NCBI GenBank assembly: GCA_022839745.1 | Contig: JALHJB010000022.1 | Coordinates: 1 to 31,696, forward strand | Direction: 5' to 3' | Length of the DNA stretch: 31,696 nt | Source of the DNA: Actinomycetes bacterium | Lineage (GTDB): Bacteria > Actinomycetota > Coriobacteriia > Anaerosomatales > Anaerosomataceae | Shown: piece by piece, positions 9,062-18,129 of the stretch | How the letters are laid out: the number at the start of each line of letters is the position of its first letter | Position numbering within the stretch: position 1 is the first letter of the stretch | Program-made: the position numbers and the translations under genes | Notes under the pieces: model-generated | The model's database searches: none | What the model was told of the DNA's origin: nothing | Seen by the model: only the letters and a program-made list of their open reading frames with translations

Positions 9062-10420
9062 ATGGCCTCGCGCAGCAGTGCCATCGTTCGGGTCACTCTC
9101 GGCGAGCTTATGCGCGTGCTCCCGTCGGCCAGGTTCGGGCTGGCGCCGGGACCTGTCCGGCGCGCAGCCTGGGCTCGGGCGCTGAGGCGCTCGTTCGAGC
9201 GGCTCGGTCCGGCGTTCGTGAAGCTCGGGCAGCTCATATCCGTGCGGCCTGACGAGTTCTCCGCCGAGCTCGTGGCGGAGATGCAGGGCATGCAGGACGC
9301 GGTGCCCGCGGTGCCCGCGGCCGCGATCCGGGCGGTCATCACCCGGGAGTTCGGCGCCGAGCCCGAGGTGCTCTTCGCCACGTTCGAGAACGAGCCGCTG
9401 GCCGCGGCGTCGATCGCGCAGGTGCACCGGGCCACGCTTGCCGAAGAGTACCGTCCGGTGTGGGGAGAAACGCTTCCGGCGGGTGCCGAGGTGGCCGTGA
9501 AGGTGGTGCGCCCGGGGGCCGCCGCGTCGATCCTCAGCGATGTGGAGGTCGTTCGCCGCATGGCGCTCCGGTTTGCGGGCACGCGCGTCACTCGCCGTTT
9601 CGATCCCGTGGCGCTGGTGGACGAGTTTGCGGCCACGGTGGACCGTGAGCTCGACCTCCGCCAGGAGGGCCGTTTCGCCGACCGTTTCAGCTTCGACTTC
9701 CGAGACGACCCCAAGGTGCAGGTGCCCCGGATCGTGTGGACGCGCTCCACCTCGCAGGTGCTCACGATGGAGTTCATCACGGGCTGGCGATTGAGCGATC
9801 TTGAGATCGCCCGGGCGGCGGGGGTCGACTGCAAGGGCCTGGCGATCCATGGTGCAACGGCGTTCATGCGGCAGGTGTTCGTGTACGGGCGCTATCACGC
9901 CGACCTGCATCCCGCGAACATATTCGTGACGCCTCAGAACACCATCGCGTACCTCGACTTCGGCATCGTGGGCTATCTCACGCCAGAGGAGCGCATGAAC
10001 ATCACGCAGGTGATGGCGGCGCTCGTGTATCGCGATCCCGACCGCGCCTTGCGGTACTCGGAGAAGCTCGGCGTGCACGTGCCGCCCGGGCACGTCGAGC
10101 CGGTGCGGGCGGGTCTTGGCAGGCTGCTCGATGGCGATGTGAGGCCCGACGGCACGCGCGACTTCGCGCACTTCGGCCTCGGGTTCCTGAAGCTGCTCGG
10201 CGAGCATGGCGTTGCGATCCCGAGCGGGTACGGGCTGCTCATCAAGTCGCTGGCAACGGTCGAGGGGGTGGCGCGCGCGCTGTATCCCGAGATCGACATC
10301 GTCTCGACGGCACAGCCGTTCACGACCCGGATACTGGGGCAGGCGATGGGCGACCCGGTGCGGGTGCGGGAGCGCATGCCGGCGGCGGTGCGAGCCGCGC
10401 TCAGGGTGCTCACGGAGTAG
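9062..10420 (+). CDS. ABC1/UbiB/AarF-family atypical kinase-like protein
   Basis: The family has a protein-kinase-like fold; members support ubiquinone or other isoprenoid-lipid metabolism, probably through ATPase activity. The 452-residue protein shows the family KxGQ motif as KLGQ (54-57), the Ala-rich nucleotide loop AAASIAQVH (114-122), the VAVKV Lys (K147), YHADLHPANIF for the catalytic loop and YLDFGIVG for the metal-binding DFG-like motif. It lacks the two C-terminal transmembrane helices often found in UbiB. Start ATG 9062 follows AGTAGGGGG. No quinone-biosynthesis genes are in view, so the substrate pathway is unknown. A membrane protein gene lies 45 bp downstream. Confidence 0.9.
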   Translation: MASRSSAIVRVTLGELMRVLPSARFGLAPGPVRRAAWARALRRSFERLGPAFVKLGQLISVRPDEFSAELVAEMQGMQDAVPAVPAAAIRAVITREFGAEPEVLFATFENEPLAAASIAQVHRATLAEEYRPVWGETLPAGAEVAVKVVRPGAAASILSDVEVVRRMALRFAGTRVTRRFDPVALVDEFAATVDRELDLRQEGRFADRFSFDFRDDPKVQVPRIVWTRSTSQVLTMEFITGWRLSDLEIARAAGVDCKGLAIHGATAFMRQVFVYGRYHADLHPANIFVTPQNTIAYLDFGIVGYLTPEERMNITQVMAALVYRDPDRALRYSEKLGVHVPPGHVEPVRAGLGRLLDGDVRPDGTRDFAHFGLGFLKLLGEHGVAIPSGYGLLIKSLATVEGVARALYPEIDIVSTAQPFTTRILGQAMGDPVRVRERMPAAVRAALRVLTE

Positions 10421-10465
10421 TGACGCGAGTGGCCGGCCGGGGGGCCGGCAGGGGAGGGGGAGGTC

Positions 10466-11035
10466 ATGAGTGAGAACGAAGGTGGCACGATGACTCACAC
10501 AGTGCGTGCGATGCTGGTGGCGTTGCTCACGTTCGTGGCGCTTACGGTTCTCGCGGTGCTCACACATGCGGCGGCGGCCCTTGCATCGTACGGGGCCGCG
10601 CTGCTGCTTCAAAGTCAGACGACATCCGAGGGCATGCTGGCCGTTACCGTCGTCGGGTACCTGACGGGAGTGGTCGCAACGGCCGTGGCGCTGTCGCAGC
10701 TGGTCGAACGTCTCCGTCCGCACGGTCTTGTGCGGGCGCTCCTCGGCGGTGCGGCGTTGTTCAGTGTTCCGACAACGATCGGCCTTGTGCTCGTGCTCGT
10801 ACTGCCCACTGCCGTCGAGGCCATGGAGTCGGCCGCGTATCTCTACTTCGTGCAGCCGTTTTCACTGCTCATAGGTCTGGTCGCGCTGGTGCTCTGGCTG
10901 GTCGAAGCACGCACGTATGGAGCGCGCGGCCGCGCCGATCACGCTGAGGCCGCCCCGGGTCAGGAGGACTCGGTCTCGCTCACCACGTCGTCGAGCGAAC
11001 CGGAGCGGTATCCCTCGAGGTCCTGCGTGACATAG
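10466..11035 (+). CDS. Predicted integral membrane protein, unknown function
   Basis: The 189-residue product has about four hydrophobic helices, at roughly residues 11-32, 55-78, 90-114 and 125-145, and a hydrophilic tail. The start ATG 10466 has a strong ribosome site (GGAGGGGGAGG) just upstream, which supports a real gene. I do not recognise the family. The last 25 residues are encoded by DNA that is antisense to the 3' end of larE (10960-11035). That tail is Ser/Arg-rich and looks like read-through, so the ancestral stop may have been lost. It may form an operon with the ABC1 kinase gene. Confidence 0.6.
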   Translation: MSENEGGTMTHTVRAMLVALLTFVALTVLAVLTHAAAALASYGAALLLQSQTTSEGMLAVTVVGYLTGVVATAVALSQLVERLRPHGLVRALLGGAALFSVPTTIGLVLVLVLPTAVEAMESAAYLYFVQPFSLLIGLVALVLWLVEARTYGARGRADHAEAAPGQEDSVSLTTSSSEPERYPSRSCVT

Positions 11036-11778
11036 ACGAATCCCGCACCACGGACCGCCGACGCAAGCTGTTCGCGTAGCGCGAACGCCCGCTCCATCTC
11101 GGAGGGGTCGACCTCGATCCGCGCGATGTCCCCGTGCGAGCGGATGCGGACCTGCTTCAGGCCGAGCGCGCGCGCGGAGGATTCGGCCACGGCCACACGC
11201 TCGAGGCCCTCGTCGGTGATGGCGGTGCCGTAGGGGAAGCGCGTGGCGAGGCACGCCCCGGAGGGCTTGTCCCAGGTTGGAAGCCCGAGCTGCTCGGAGA
11301 GCGTGCGGATCTCGTCCTTGTGCAGGCCCACCTCGAGGAGCGGGCTCACCACGCCGAACTCCTTGGCCGCCCGGCGCCCGGGCCGACGCTGCGAGGGGTC
11401 GTCGGCGTTGGTGCCGTCGAGCACCCATGAGATCCCACGGGTCGTCGCGATCGTGCGGAACAGCGAGAACATCTCCGCCTTGCAGTAGTAGCAGCGGTCC
11501 GCCGGGTTCGCCTGGAAGCGCGGATCGGTGAGCTCGTACGTCTCCACCTCGTAGACGTTCAGACCGAGGGAGCGGGCGGTCGCGCGCGCCTCGTCGATCT
11601 CGGAGGCAGGGTGCACGTCGGAGACGGCGATGACCGCGAGGCATCGCTCGCCGAGCACCACATGGGCAGTGAACGCGAGGAGCGTGGAGTCGACGCCACC
11701 GGAATACGCGACGAGCGCGCTGCCCAGATTGGACAGGCGGTTGCGGAGGTCATCGTACTTTCGGGTCAGCAGCGTCAC
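10960..11778 (-). CDS. larE: LarE-type ATP-dependent sacrificial sulfur transferase
   Basis: LarE adds sulfur to the nickel-pincer nucleotide cofactor used by lactate racemase and related enzymes. The 272-residue protein has the PP-loop AYSGGVDST (24-32), the conserved DGTNADD segment (121-127), and RRPGRRAA. Three cysteines, C96 and C99 in RCYYCK and C176 in GACLATR, fit the cluster-binding LarE type, in which a [4Fe-4S] cluster carries the sulfur. The single-Cys type instead sacrifices the Cys equivalent to C176. GTG 11778 is chosen because AAGGGA precedes it and the PP-loop falls at the usual distance; the frame is open 56 codons upstream into the acs gene. No larB, larC or racemase is visible, so they must lie elsewhere. 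Confidence 0.88.
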   Translation of the reverse strand: MTLLTRKYDDLRNRLSNLGSALVAYSGGVDSTLLAFTAHVVLGERCLAVIAVSDVHPASEIDEARATARSLGLNVYEVETYELTDPRFQANPADRCYYCKAEMFSLFRTIATTRGISWVLDGTNADDPSQRRPGRRAAKEFGVVSPLLEVGLHKDEIRTLSEQLGLPTWDKPSGACLATRFPYGTAITDEGLERVAVAESSARALGLKQVRIRSHGDIARIEVDPSEMERAFALREQLASAVRGAGFVYVTQDLEGYRSGSLDDVVSETESS

Positions 11779-11869
11779 GGGGTCCCTTACTACAGGTATG
11801 CGTATCGTACACGACACGAGCGTGCCGCAAAGGGGAATGACCTGACCATACGACCGGAAGGAGTGCCGT

Positions 11870-13855
11870 ATGGCGGGCGAAGATCGTGCGAGCATCGAGC
11901 ATCTGGGGTCGGCGGAGCACACATATGCGCCGCCGCCGGCGTTCATGGAGCGTGCTGTGGTCGCGGGGCCAGACGCCTACGCGGAGGCGTACAGACGCTC
12001 AATCGATGACCCGGACGGGTTCTGGGGCGAGGCCGCGCGGGAAGAGCTCACGTGGATCACGCCGTTTTCCAAGGTGAGTTCCGGTGGCTTCGAGGATCTC
12101 GACTACCAGTGGTTCGCCGACGGCTGTCTGAACGTCTCGGCCAACTGCCTGGACCGCCACCTCGACACCTGGCGTCGCAACAAAGCGGCGATCATCTGGG
12201 AGGGCGACGATGGCAGCACCGCCACGTACACCTACCAGCAGCTCCACCACATCGTCAGCCGGTTCGCCAACGTGCTCAAGAAGAAGGGCATCGAGAAGGG
12301 CGACCGCGTGGCCATCTACCTGCCGATGATTCCCGAGCTGCCGATGGCGATGCTCGCGTGCACTCGCATCGGCGCCATCCACTCGGTGGTCTTCGGCGGA
12401 TTCTCCGCGAGCGCGCTTCGGGAACGCATCCAGGACAGCGGCGCCAAGCTGCTCATCACCGCCGACGAGGGCATCCGCGGCGGACGCAAGGTCGCGCTCA
12501 AGGTGGCGGCCGATGAGGCGCTCTTCGAGTGTCCCAGCGTTGAGGCGTGCATCGTGGTCAAGCGAGGCAGCGGCGATGTGGACATGGAGCCGGGACGCGA
12601 CACCTGGTGGCATCAGGAGGTCACAGCTCCGGAGGTGCGCAAGCCGTGCAAGCCCGAGCCCATGGGCGGCGAGGACCCGATGTTCATCCTCTACACCTCG
12701 GGCTCCACCGGCAAGCCGAAGGGCATCGTGCACACCACCGCGGGCTACCTGCTCTACACGCTCATGAGCTTCAGAACGGTGATGGACTACCGCGACGAGG
12801 ACGTGTACTGGTGTACCGCCGACATCGGCTGGGTCACGGGACACAGCTACACCGTCTACGGGCCGCTCGCCGCCGGTGCCACCACGCTGATGTTCGAGGG
12901 TGTTCCCACGTATCCGGACCCCGGGAGGTTCTGGGCGGTCGTTGAGAAGTACCGCGTGAACACGATCTACACGGCACCCACGGTCATCAGGGCGCTGATG
13001 CGTCACGGCGCGGGTTGGCCGCAGCGGTACGACCTCACCTCGCTCCGGCTGCTGGGAACGGTGGGCGAGCCAATCAACCCCGAGGTGTGGGAGTGGTATC
13101 GCGATACCATCGGCAGGGGGGAGCTGCCCGTGGTTGACACCTATTGGCAGACGGAGACCGGCGGCTTCCTGATCACGCCGTTCCCGGGTGCCACCGTGCT
13201 CAAGCCGGGCTCGGCATCGTGGCCCTTCTTCGGGGTGGTGCCCGAGGTCGTGCGCGAGGACGGCTCGCGCGCCGATCCCGGGGACGGCGGGTACCTCACG
13301 GTCAAGCGGCCCTGGCCGGGGATGCTCCGCGGGACATGGAACGATCCGGACAAGAAGCGACTCCGTGAGGTGTACTTCGAGCGGTTCCCGGGCCGGTACT
13401 TCACTGGCGACGGTGCGCGTGTCGACGCCGATGGCGATTACTGGCTCCTCGGCCGCGTGGACGACGTGATCAATGTGAGCGGGCACCGTCTCGGCACGGC
13501 TGAGATCGAGAGCGCGCTGGTGAGCCACGAGAGCGTGAGCGAGGCGGCCGTGGTCGGCTTCCCGCACCCCGTCAAGGGCGAGGGCGTGCATGCGTACGTC
13601 ATCCTGCGGGACGGCTATGTGGCCTCCGACGACCTGGCGACTATTCTGAAAGGCCATGTTCGCAAGGTCATCGGTCCCATCGCTCAGCCGGACCGCGTGC
13701 AGTTCGCGCACGATCTTCCGAAGACACGCAGCGGCAAGATCATGCGGCGCATCCTCCGGAAGATCGCCGCTGGAGAGCGGGACACTGAGGCGTTCGGGGA
13801 TCTGTCGACGCTGTCGGACCCGAAGGCGGTCAAGGACCTCATAAACGGGCTGTAG
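11870..13855 (+). CDS. acs: Acetyl-CoA synthetase (AMP-forming)
   Basis: The enzyme activates acetate with ATP and CoA to give acetyl-CoA, AMP and pyrophosphate, in the cytoplasm. The 661-residue length is typical. The N-terminal ACS domain is followed by the phosphate-binding loop YTSGSTGKPKGI (275-286), the DTYWQTETGG adenylate motif, and the RTYFTGD-like segment GRYFTGDGARVDADGDYWLLGR with its hinge. The C-terminal KTRSGKIMRRILRKIA carries the catalytic, acetylation-controlled Lys (K623). ATG 11870 has GAAGGAG 7 nt upstream. It is divergent from larE with a 91-bp gap and is followed by a large palindromic repeat that separates it from the convergent glnD. Confidence 0.96.
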   Translation: MAGEDRASIEHLGSAEHTYAPPPAFMERAVVAGPDAYAEAYRRSIDDPDGFWGEAAREELTWITPFSKVSSGGFEDLDYQWFADGCLNVSANCLDRHLDTWRRNKAAIIWEGDDGSTATYTYQQLHHIVSRFANVLKKKGIEKGDRVAIYLPMIPELPMAMLACTRIGAIHSVVFGGFSASALRERIQDSGAKLLITADEGIRGGRKVALKVAADEALFECPSVEACIVVKRGSGDVDMEPGRDTWWHQEVTAPEVRKPCKPEPMGGEDPMFILYTSGSTGKPKGIVHTTAGYLLYTLMSFRTVMDYRDEDVYWCTADIGWVTGHSYTVYGPLAAGATTLMFEGVPTYPDPGRFWAVVEKYRVNTIYTAPTVIRALMRHGAGWPQRYDLTSLRLLGTVGEPINPEVWEWYRDTIGRGELPVVDTYWQTETGGFLITPFPGATVLKPGSASWPFFGVVPEVVREDGSRADPGDGGYLTVKRPWPGMLRGTWNDPDKKRLREVYFERFPGRYFTGDGARVDADGDYWLLGRVDDVINVSGHRLGTAEIESALVSHESVSEAAVVGFPHPVKGEGVHAYVILRDGYVASDDLATILKGHVRKVIGPIAQPDRVQFAHDLPKTRSGKIMRRILRKIAAGERDTEAFGDLSTLSDPKAVKDLINGL

Positions 13856-13874
13856 CGGGTGTGGGGCAGTACTC

Positions 13875-14036
13875 GGCAGGTGCTGTGCTGCGTAGTCCTC
13901 GCCAGGGTGGCGCGGCATGCAGCAGGTGCCGTACTTCGTAGTCCTCGCCGGGGGCCCTCTGCGCCTCGGACGCTTCGCCTCCGAGGCGCCTTCCCCGGCT
14001 GCGGAGTGACTACGTACGACACCTGCCGCATGCCGC
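13875..14036. repeat. Dispersed palindromic repeat, copy A (with an extra half unit)
   Basis: The main element is a 125-bp imperfect palindrome, 13912-14036. Its outer arms are GCGGCATGC (13912-13920) and GCATGCCGC (14028-14036), then GCAGGTG and CACCTGC. Middle arms around GTAGTC and GACTAC continue into CGGGG and CCCCG. The core is a 10-bp perfect hairpin, GCGCCTCGGA (13961-13970) with TCCGAGGCGC (13980-13989). A second left half-unit lies at 13875-13908. It occupies the gap between the convergent acs and glnD genes, where it may also terminate transcription. A second copy lies at 18130-18248. Confidence 0.85.
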
Positions 14037-14051
14037 TTATCAGACAAGACC

Positions 14052-16319
14052 TCAGCGGGCTGCTGCCGCCTGCTCGAGGAGCGGGATGAGCGTCTCGGTG
14101 AGCTCGTCGGGCGACGGTGGCGCGCCATCGCGATCGGTCAGCTCGAAGACATCGTCGGCTCTGTCGCCACGGGTCGTGATGACAGCACGCTGGATATCCA
14201 GACCGGCGGCCTGACAGGCGCGCGCAAGGTCGTGCAGGAGCCCCATTCTGTCGGAGGCCTCCACGCGGACGGTTGCCGTGAATCGTCCCATGGCCCCGAC
14301 CCGTATCACCGGTTGCTCCACGCGGGCGGGTCCGGGGTAGTGCTTCCGTCGCTCGGCGAGGCGTGTGTCGATGTCGTAGTGTCCGGTCAGTGCTGCGCCG
14401 AGGATGCGCTCGACCGCGCGCCAGGTCTCGGTGCCCGCTGGTGCGCGGGTGGCGGAGCCGACCGTGAAGGTGTCGAGCGCGATTCCCGCGGCTCCCGTCT
14501 GTGCCTCGGCCGCCAGGGTATCCAGCCCCGAAAGTGTCAGCGCCCCGCTGATGGTCGCGAAGAGGCCGGGACGATCGCGAGTGATGACGTCGACGACCCA
14601 GGTGCCTTCCACCTGACCGGATGTGATGCCGAGGGCGAAGCGGCCGGGAGCGCCCGGACCTGCGATCGACTGCACGAGCAGCGCGTCGCGCAACACCTGC
14701 GCGGCATCACGGCGCGCGAGGTAGCGGAGCGGAGCCTGGTCGAGGAAGGTCAGGACCGCGCGGGAGGAGCCCCGGGACAGCGCGGCCGTGCGCGCGTCCG
14801 CACGGGTGGCCTCGGCGGCCCTCACGATGCCGGCTCCATCAACACCGGGGGAGAGCGCGACGGTGAGCTTGTCCGCGAGTTCGGCCACGAGCGTCGCGCG
14901 CCACGGCGTCCAGACGTCAGGGCCGGTCGCGTGCATGTCGGCGGCGGTCAGCGCGAACAGGGGCTCGATGAGCGATGCCGATCCGATGCGGGCCGCTGCG
15001 GACAGCACGACGTTCTCGTCGGCAAGATCTCGGGTGGTCGCGACATCGGAGAGCAGCACGTGCTCGCGCACCAGCCGTGCGGCGTCCGTTCCCGTGCGGA
15101 AGGAGAGCCCGAAACGCGCGGCCGCTTCAGTGGCGGGCCCGGTGCTGCGGTCGGCGTGGCCGGGTACGGGCTCGCGCTTGCCGAGGTCGTGCGTGAGCGC
15201 GGCGATCACGAGCGCCGGCAGCATGTCTGTCGCCACCGCGGGGCCATCGAAAAGCGCCGTCAGTGCGCGAAGACTGTGGGCCCCCACCGTGTAGCGATGC
15301 GAGAGAGCCGGACGGCGGAGGGTCATCGACTCACGGAACCCGGGGACGGCGTGCTCGAGACGCCCCGCATAGACAGTGCGCTCGAGCGTGTCCAGGCCAG
15401 GAGCGCCCTCCCGCCCGAGCTCGAGGAGCTCGCCGAACGTGATCGGGGCTCCCGGCATCGCCTGCCGCCCGGCTGTACGGTCGCGCACGTCCAGCAGCGT
15501 GTGGTGGACCGCCTCGAGCGCCCGCTGGGTGGCAGTAGCGTCGATCGGCAGGTCGTCTTCATCTGTTACGTAGAGGGTGTTGCGCGCCCGCCCGTCGCTG
15601 CGATGGATGGCCCATCGGGCAGCGGTGATCGTGTTCTGCGCCGACGCCAGTCGGGACACTTCCTGCTCTGTCAGGAGCTCCGTTTGCACGAGTCCGGCGG
15701 GGGAGTGAGCAGGCGCGCCGAGGACGAGTGCCGTGCGCCAGACGAGCTCATCGACATCACGCTGCCCGCCCGCGCCGTCCTTGAGGTCGGGCTCGAGCAG
15801 GTAGGGTGAGCCAGGCCGCTCGCGTGCCGTGATGCGCTCGACGAGCGAGCGTCTGTCCCGGATGAGGCGCGCGAACACGGAGGTGACTACCCGGTTCGCG
15901 AGCGTCTCGTCCCCGGCCACGAAACGCGCAGTCAGGAACGAAGTCGCCACCGTGAGGTCCTCCCGTACCGCCCGGACCTGGTCCTTCGGCGTTCGGATCT
16001 GGTGTCCCACTGCGAGTCCCGCGTCCCAGAGCGGATACAGGAGCGACCGCACGAGCGGCTCGAGATCGCATGAGGAGCCCGCCGACACAATGAGCAGGTC
16101 GATGTCCGAGCCCGGCAGGAGCCGGGCCGCGCCGTACCCGCCGAGTGCGAACACCGCGAGCTGCGCACCGATGCGGGACGAAGCCGCCCTCGCCTGAACG
16201 AGGACGGCCTCATCAGTGAGCCGTGAGAGCTCGAGGGCGGCAGCGGTGCCCGGGGCGGCCTGCTCGATGAGCGCATCGCGCCGCTCGATGAACCATCCCA
16301 GGGGGTTCGCTGCCACCAT
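14052..16319 (-). CDS. glnD: [Protein-PII] uridylyltransferase / uridylyl-removing enzyme
   Basis: GlnD senses glutamine and adds or removes UMP (or AMP in some actinobacteria) on PII. The 755-residue protein has a nucleotidyltransferase motif GGYGAARLLPGSDIDLL (60-76), the GlnD helical linker with LEPDLKDGAGGQRDV (about 175-189), an HD hydrolase domain with HDLGK (377-381), and two C-terminal ACT domains for glutamine sensing. ACT1 has DRPGLFATISGALTLSGLD (about 570-645) and ACT2 has ASDRMGLLHDLARACQAAGLD (about 682-755). It is shorter than the E. coli enzyme (about 890) but has all domains. ATG 16319 lies 11 bp after the glnB stop; the frame continues upstream only as an antisense-type shadow of glnB. 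It is the last gene of amtB-glnB-glnD. Confidence 0.94.
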   Translation of the reverse strand: MVAANPLGWFIERRDALIEQAAPGTAAALELSRLTDEAVLVQARAASSRIGAQLAVFALGGYGAARLLPGSDIDLLIVSAGSSCDLEPLVRSLLYPLWDAGLAVGHQIRTPKDQVRAVREDLTVATSFLTARFVAGDETLANRVVTSVFARLIRDRRSLVERITARERPGSPYLLEPDLKDGAGGQRDVDELVWRTALVLGAPAHSPAGLVQTELLTEQEVSRLASAQNTITAARWAIHRSDGRARNTLYVTDEDDLPIDATATQRALEAVHHTLLDVRDRTAGRQAMPGAPITFGELLELGREGAPGLDTLERTVYAGRLEHAVPGFRESMTLRRPALSHRYTVGAHSLRALTALFDGPAVATDMLPALVIAALTHDLGKREPVPGHADRSTGPATEAAARFGLSFRTGTDAARLVREHVLLSDVATTRDLADENVVLSAAARIGSASLIEPLFALTAADMHATGPDVWTPWRATLVAELADKLTVALSPGVDGAGIVRAAEATRADARTAALSRGSSRAVLTFLDQAPLRYLARRDAAQVLRDALLVQSIAGPGAPGRFALGITSGQVEGTWVVDVITRDRPGLFATISGALTLSGLDTLAAEAQTGAAGIALDTFTVGSATRAPAGTETWRAVERILGAALTGHYDIDTRLAERRKHYPGPARVEQPVIRVGAMGRFTATVRVEASDRMGLLHDLARACQAAGLDIQRAVITTRGDRADDVFELTDRDGAPPSPDELTETLIPLLEQAAAAR

Positions 16320-16330
16320 CGTGCGTCGCC

Positions 16331-16669
16331 TTAGAGCGCGTCCGGGCCGCGTTCGCCCGTACGGATGCGGATGGCGCCTTCGCAGTCGTACGTGAACACC
16401 TTGCCGTCGCCGATCTTGCCGCTTTGCGCCGCGGCCACGATCGCGTCTTCCACCTGGGTCGCGAGGCCGTCGTCCACGACCACCTCGATCTTCACCTTCG
16501 GCACGAAGTCCACGGTGTACTCGGCCCCGCGGTAGATCTCGGTGTGGCCCTTCTGACGTCCGTAGCCCTTCACCTCGTACGCGGTCAGTCCCGCAACGCC
16601 CAGTGCCTGGAGTGCCTCTTTCACGTCGTCGAGCTTGTGCGGCTTGATGACCGCTTCGATCTTCTTCAT
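16331..16669 (-). CDS. glnB: Nitrogen regulatory protein PII
   Basis: PII is a trimeric sensor of 2-oxoglutarate, ATP and ADP that controls ammonium transport and nitrogen assimilation. The 112-residue protein is full length, with the MKKIEAVIKPHKLDDVKEAL N-terminus, the T-loop from about residue 37 to 55, and Tyr51 in GAEYTVDF as the modification site for GlnD. The C-terminal signature is GKIGDGKVF followed by AIRIRTGERG. The TYDCEG stretch before the last strand departs from the usual hydrophobic consensus, though this probably does not alter the fold. It sits 26 bp after amtB and 11 bp before glnD, the classical pairing in which PII blocks the transporter pore when nitrogen is plentiful. 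Confidence 0.97.
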   Translation of the reverse strand: MKKIEAVIKPHKLDDVKEALQALGVAGLTAYEVKGYGRQKGHTEIYRGAEYTVDFVPKVKIEVVVDDGLATQVEDAIVAAAQSGKIGDGKVFTYDCEGAIRIRTGERGPDAL

Positions 16670-16695
16670 CGGTGGTGCCTCCTCTCACGCAGCCG

Positions 16696-17997
16696 TCAGG
16701 CCACGGTCTCGGTGTGGACGAAGTCGGGATACGCGCGGTTGCCGTGCTCGCCGATGTCGAGACCTTCGCGCTCCTCGTCTTCGGTCACCCGCAGCCCGAG
16801 CGTCGCCTTGATCGCGAGCCATGCGACTATCGAGACCGCGAACACGAATCCACCGACGGCGAGCACACCGAGTGCCTGTGCGCCCAGGAGCTCGAAGCCG
16901 CCGCCAAAGAACAGGCCGTTACCGGTGGTGCCCGGGGCGAACTTGTCCTGCGCAAACAGCCCCACCGCGAGCGTCCCGAAGATGCCGCCCATGCCGTGGA
17001 CCGCGAGTGCACCCACCGGGTCGTCGAGCTTGAGCTTGTCGAGCAGCAGCACGCCGAAGACGACCATTCCGCCGGCGATGCCGCCGATGACGAGTGCGCT
17101 GCCCATGCTCACGAACGCACAGCTTGCGGTCACACCCACGAGCCCGCCGAGCATGCCGTTGATCGTCATGCCGATGTCCGGCTTGCCGAGGACTTTCCAC
17201 GCAACAGCGGTTGCCACGAGCGCACCTGCGGCGGCAGCGAGGTTCGTCGTCACGATGATGTGCGAGATCGCCATCGGGTCGGCCGCCATGGTGGAGCCTG
17301 GGTTGAAGCCGAACCAGCCGAGCCACAGTATGAGCGCACCGGTCATGGCCGAGGTCATGTTGTGGCCGGGAAGCGCGTGCGCCTTGCCGTCCTTGCCGAA
17401 CTTGCCGAGACGTGGACCGAGCACCAGCACGCCTGCGAGCGCGGCCCATGCACCCACGGAGTGCACCACGGTCGATCCGGCGAAATCCCAGAAGCCGAGT
17501 GACGCCAGCCAGCCGCCGCCCCAGATCCAGTGCCCGACGGTGGGATAGACGAACGCCACGAGCAGGAACGAGAAGACGATGAACGAGACGTACTTGATGC
17601 GCTCGGCCACCGCTCCTGACACGATGGTGGCGGCGGTCCCGGCAAAGACCAGCTGGAAGAAGAACTTGGCCATGAGCGGCACGCCCGCCCAACCCATCGC
17701 CGAGTAGACGCCCTGGTAGGCGTCGCCCACGGCAGGACTGTTGTCGGCGCCGCTCACCATGAAGAGCCCCTTGAGGCCGATGAACGGGTTGCCGTCGCCG
17801 TACATGAGTCCCCAGCCGATCGCCAGGAAGGCGATCGTGGAGACCGCGAACACGATGAAGTTCTTGGAGATGATGTTGACCGTGTTCTTGGCGCGAGCGA
17901 AGCCCGACTCCACCAGCGCGAAGCCGAGGTTCATGAAGAACACCAGCATCCCCGCAAGGAGCACCCACATGGTATCGAGTCCCACCTGCACGTCCAT
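16696..17997 (-). CDS. amtB: Ammonium transporter
   Basis: This is a trimeric ammonium channel/transporter in the cytoplasmic membrane. The 433-residue protein has about eleven hydrophobic helices. It shows the family segments LVESGFARAKN, DFAGSTVVHSVGAWAALAG with the first pore His, and AVHGMGGIFGTLAVG with the second. The C-terminal tail (TEDEEREGLDIGEHGNRAYPDF) matches the conserved region contacted by PII. ATG 17997 follows GAGGGAGC on the minus strand and starts at a normal MDVQVGLDTMW; the frame stays open upstream into the repeat and towards uvrA, but that stretch is not transporter-like. It is first in the operon with glnB and glnD, so it is probably induced under nitrogen limitation, though I saw no clear regulator site upstream. 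Confidence 0.96.
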   Translation of the reverse strand: MDVQVGLDTMWVLLAGMLVFFMNLGFALVESGFARAKNTVNIISKNFIVFAVSTIAFLAIGWGLMYGDGNPFIGLKGLFMVSGADNSPAVGDAYQGVYSAMGWAGVPLMAKFFFQLVFAGTAATIVSGAVAERIKYVSFIVFSFLLVAFVYPTVGHWIWGGGWLASLGFWDFAGSTVVHSVGAWAALAGVLVLGPRLGKFGKDGKAHALPGHNMTSAMTGALILWLGWFGFNPGSTMAADPMAISHIIVTTNLAAAAGALVATAVAWKVLGKPDIGMTINGMLGGLVGVTASCAFVSMGSALVIGGIAGGMVVFGVLLLDKLKLDDPVGALAVHGMGGIFGTLAVGLFAQDKFAPGTTGNGLFFGGGFELLGAQALGVLAVGGFVFAVSIVAWLAIKATLGLRVTEDEEREGLDIGEHGNRAYPDFVHTETVA

Positions 17998-18129
17998 ACG
18001 CTCCCTCGCTTCCGTCTGCGCTCCGGTGCGCGTCCGTGTGTTCCGGCGCCGGAGTCGATCCCACTGACAGCTCAAGCGTGGGGGCGCTGTGTTTCTGGGG
18101 CGTGGCGGGAGAGTGAAAGGTTGAGGACG

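Noticed and set aside
13859..14089. Short open frames translated across the palindromic repeats
   Set aside because: Similar peptides appear from both copies because the DNA is a repeat. They are Arg/Pro-rich, have no ribosome sites, and the structure is palindromic and intergenic.
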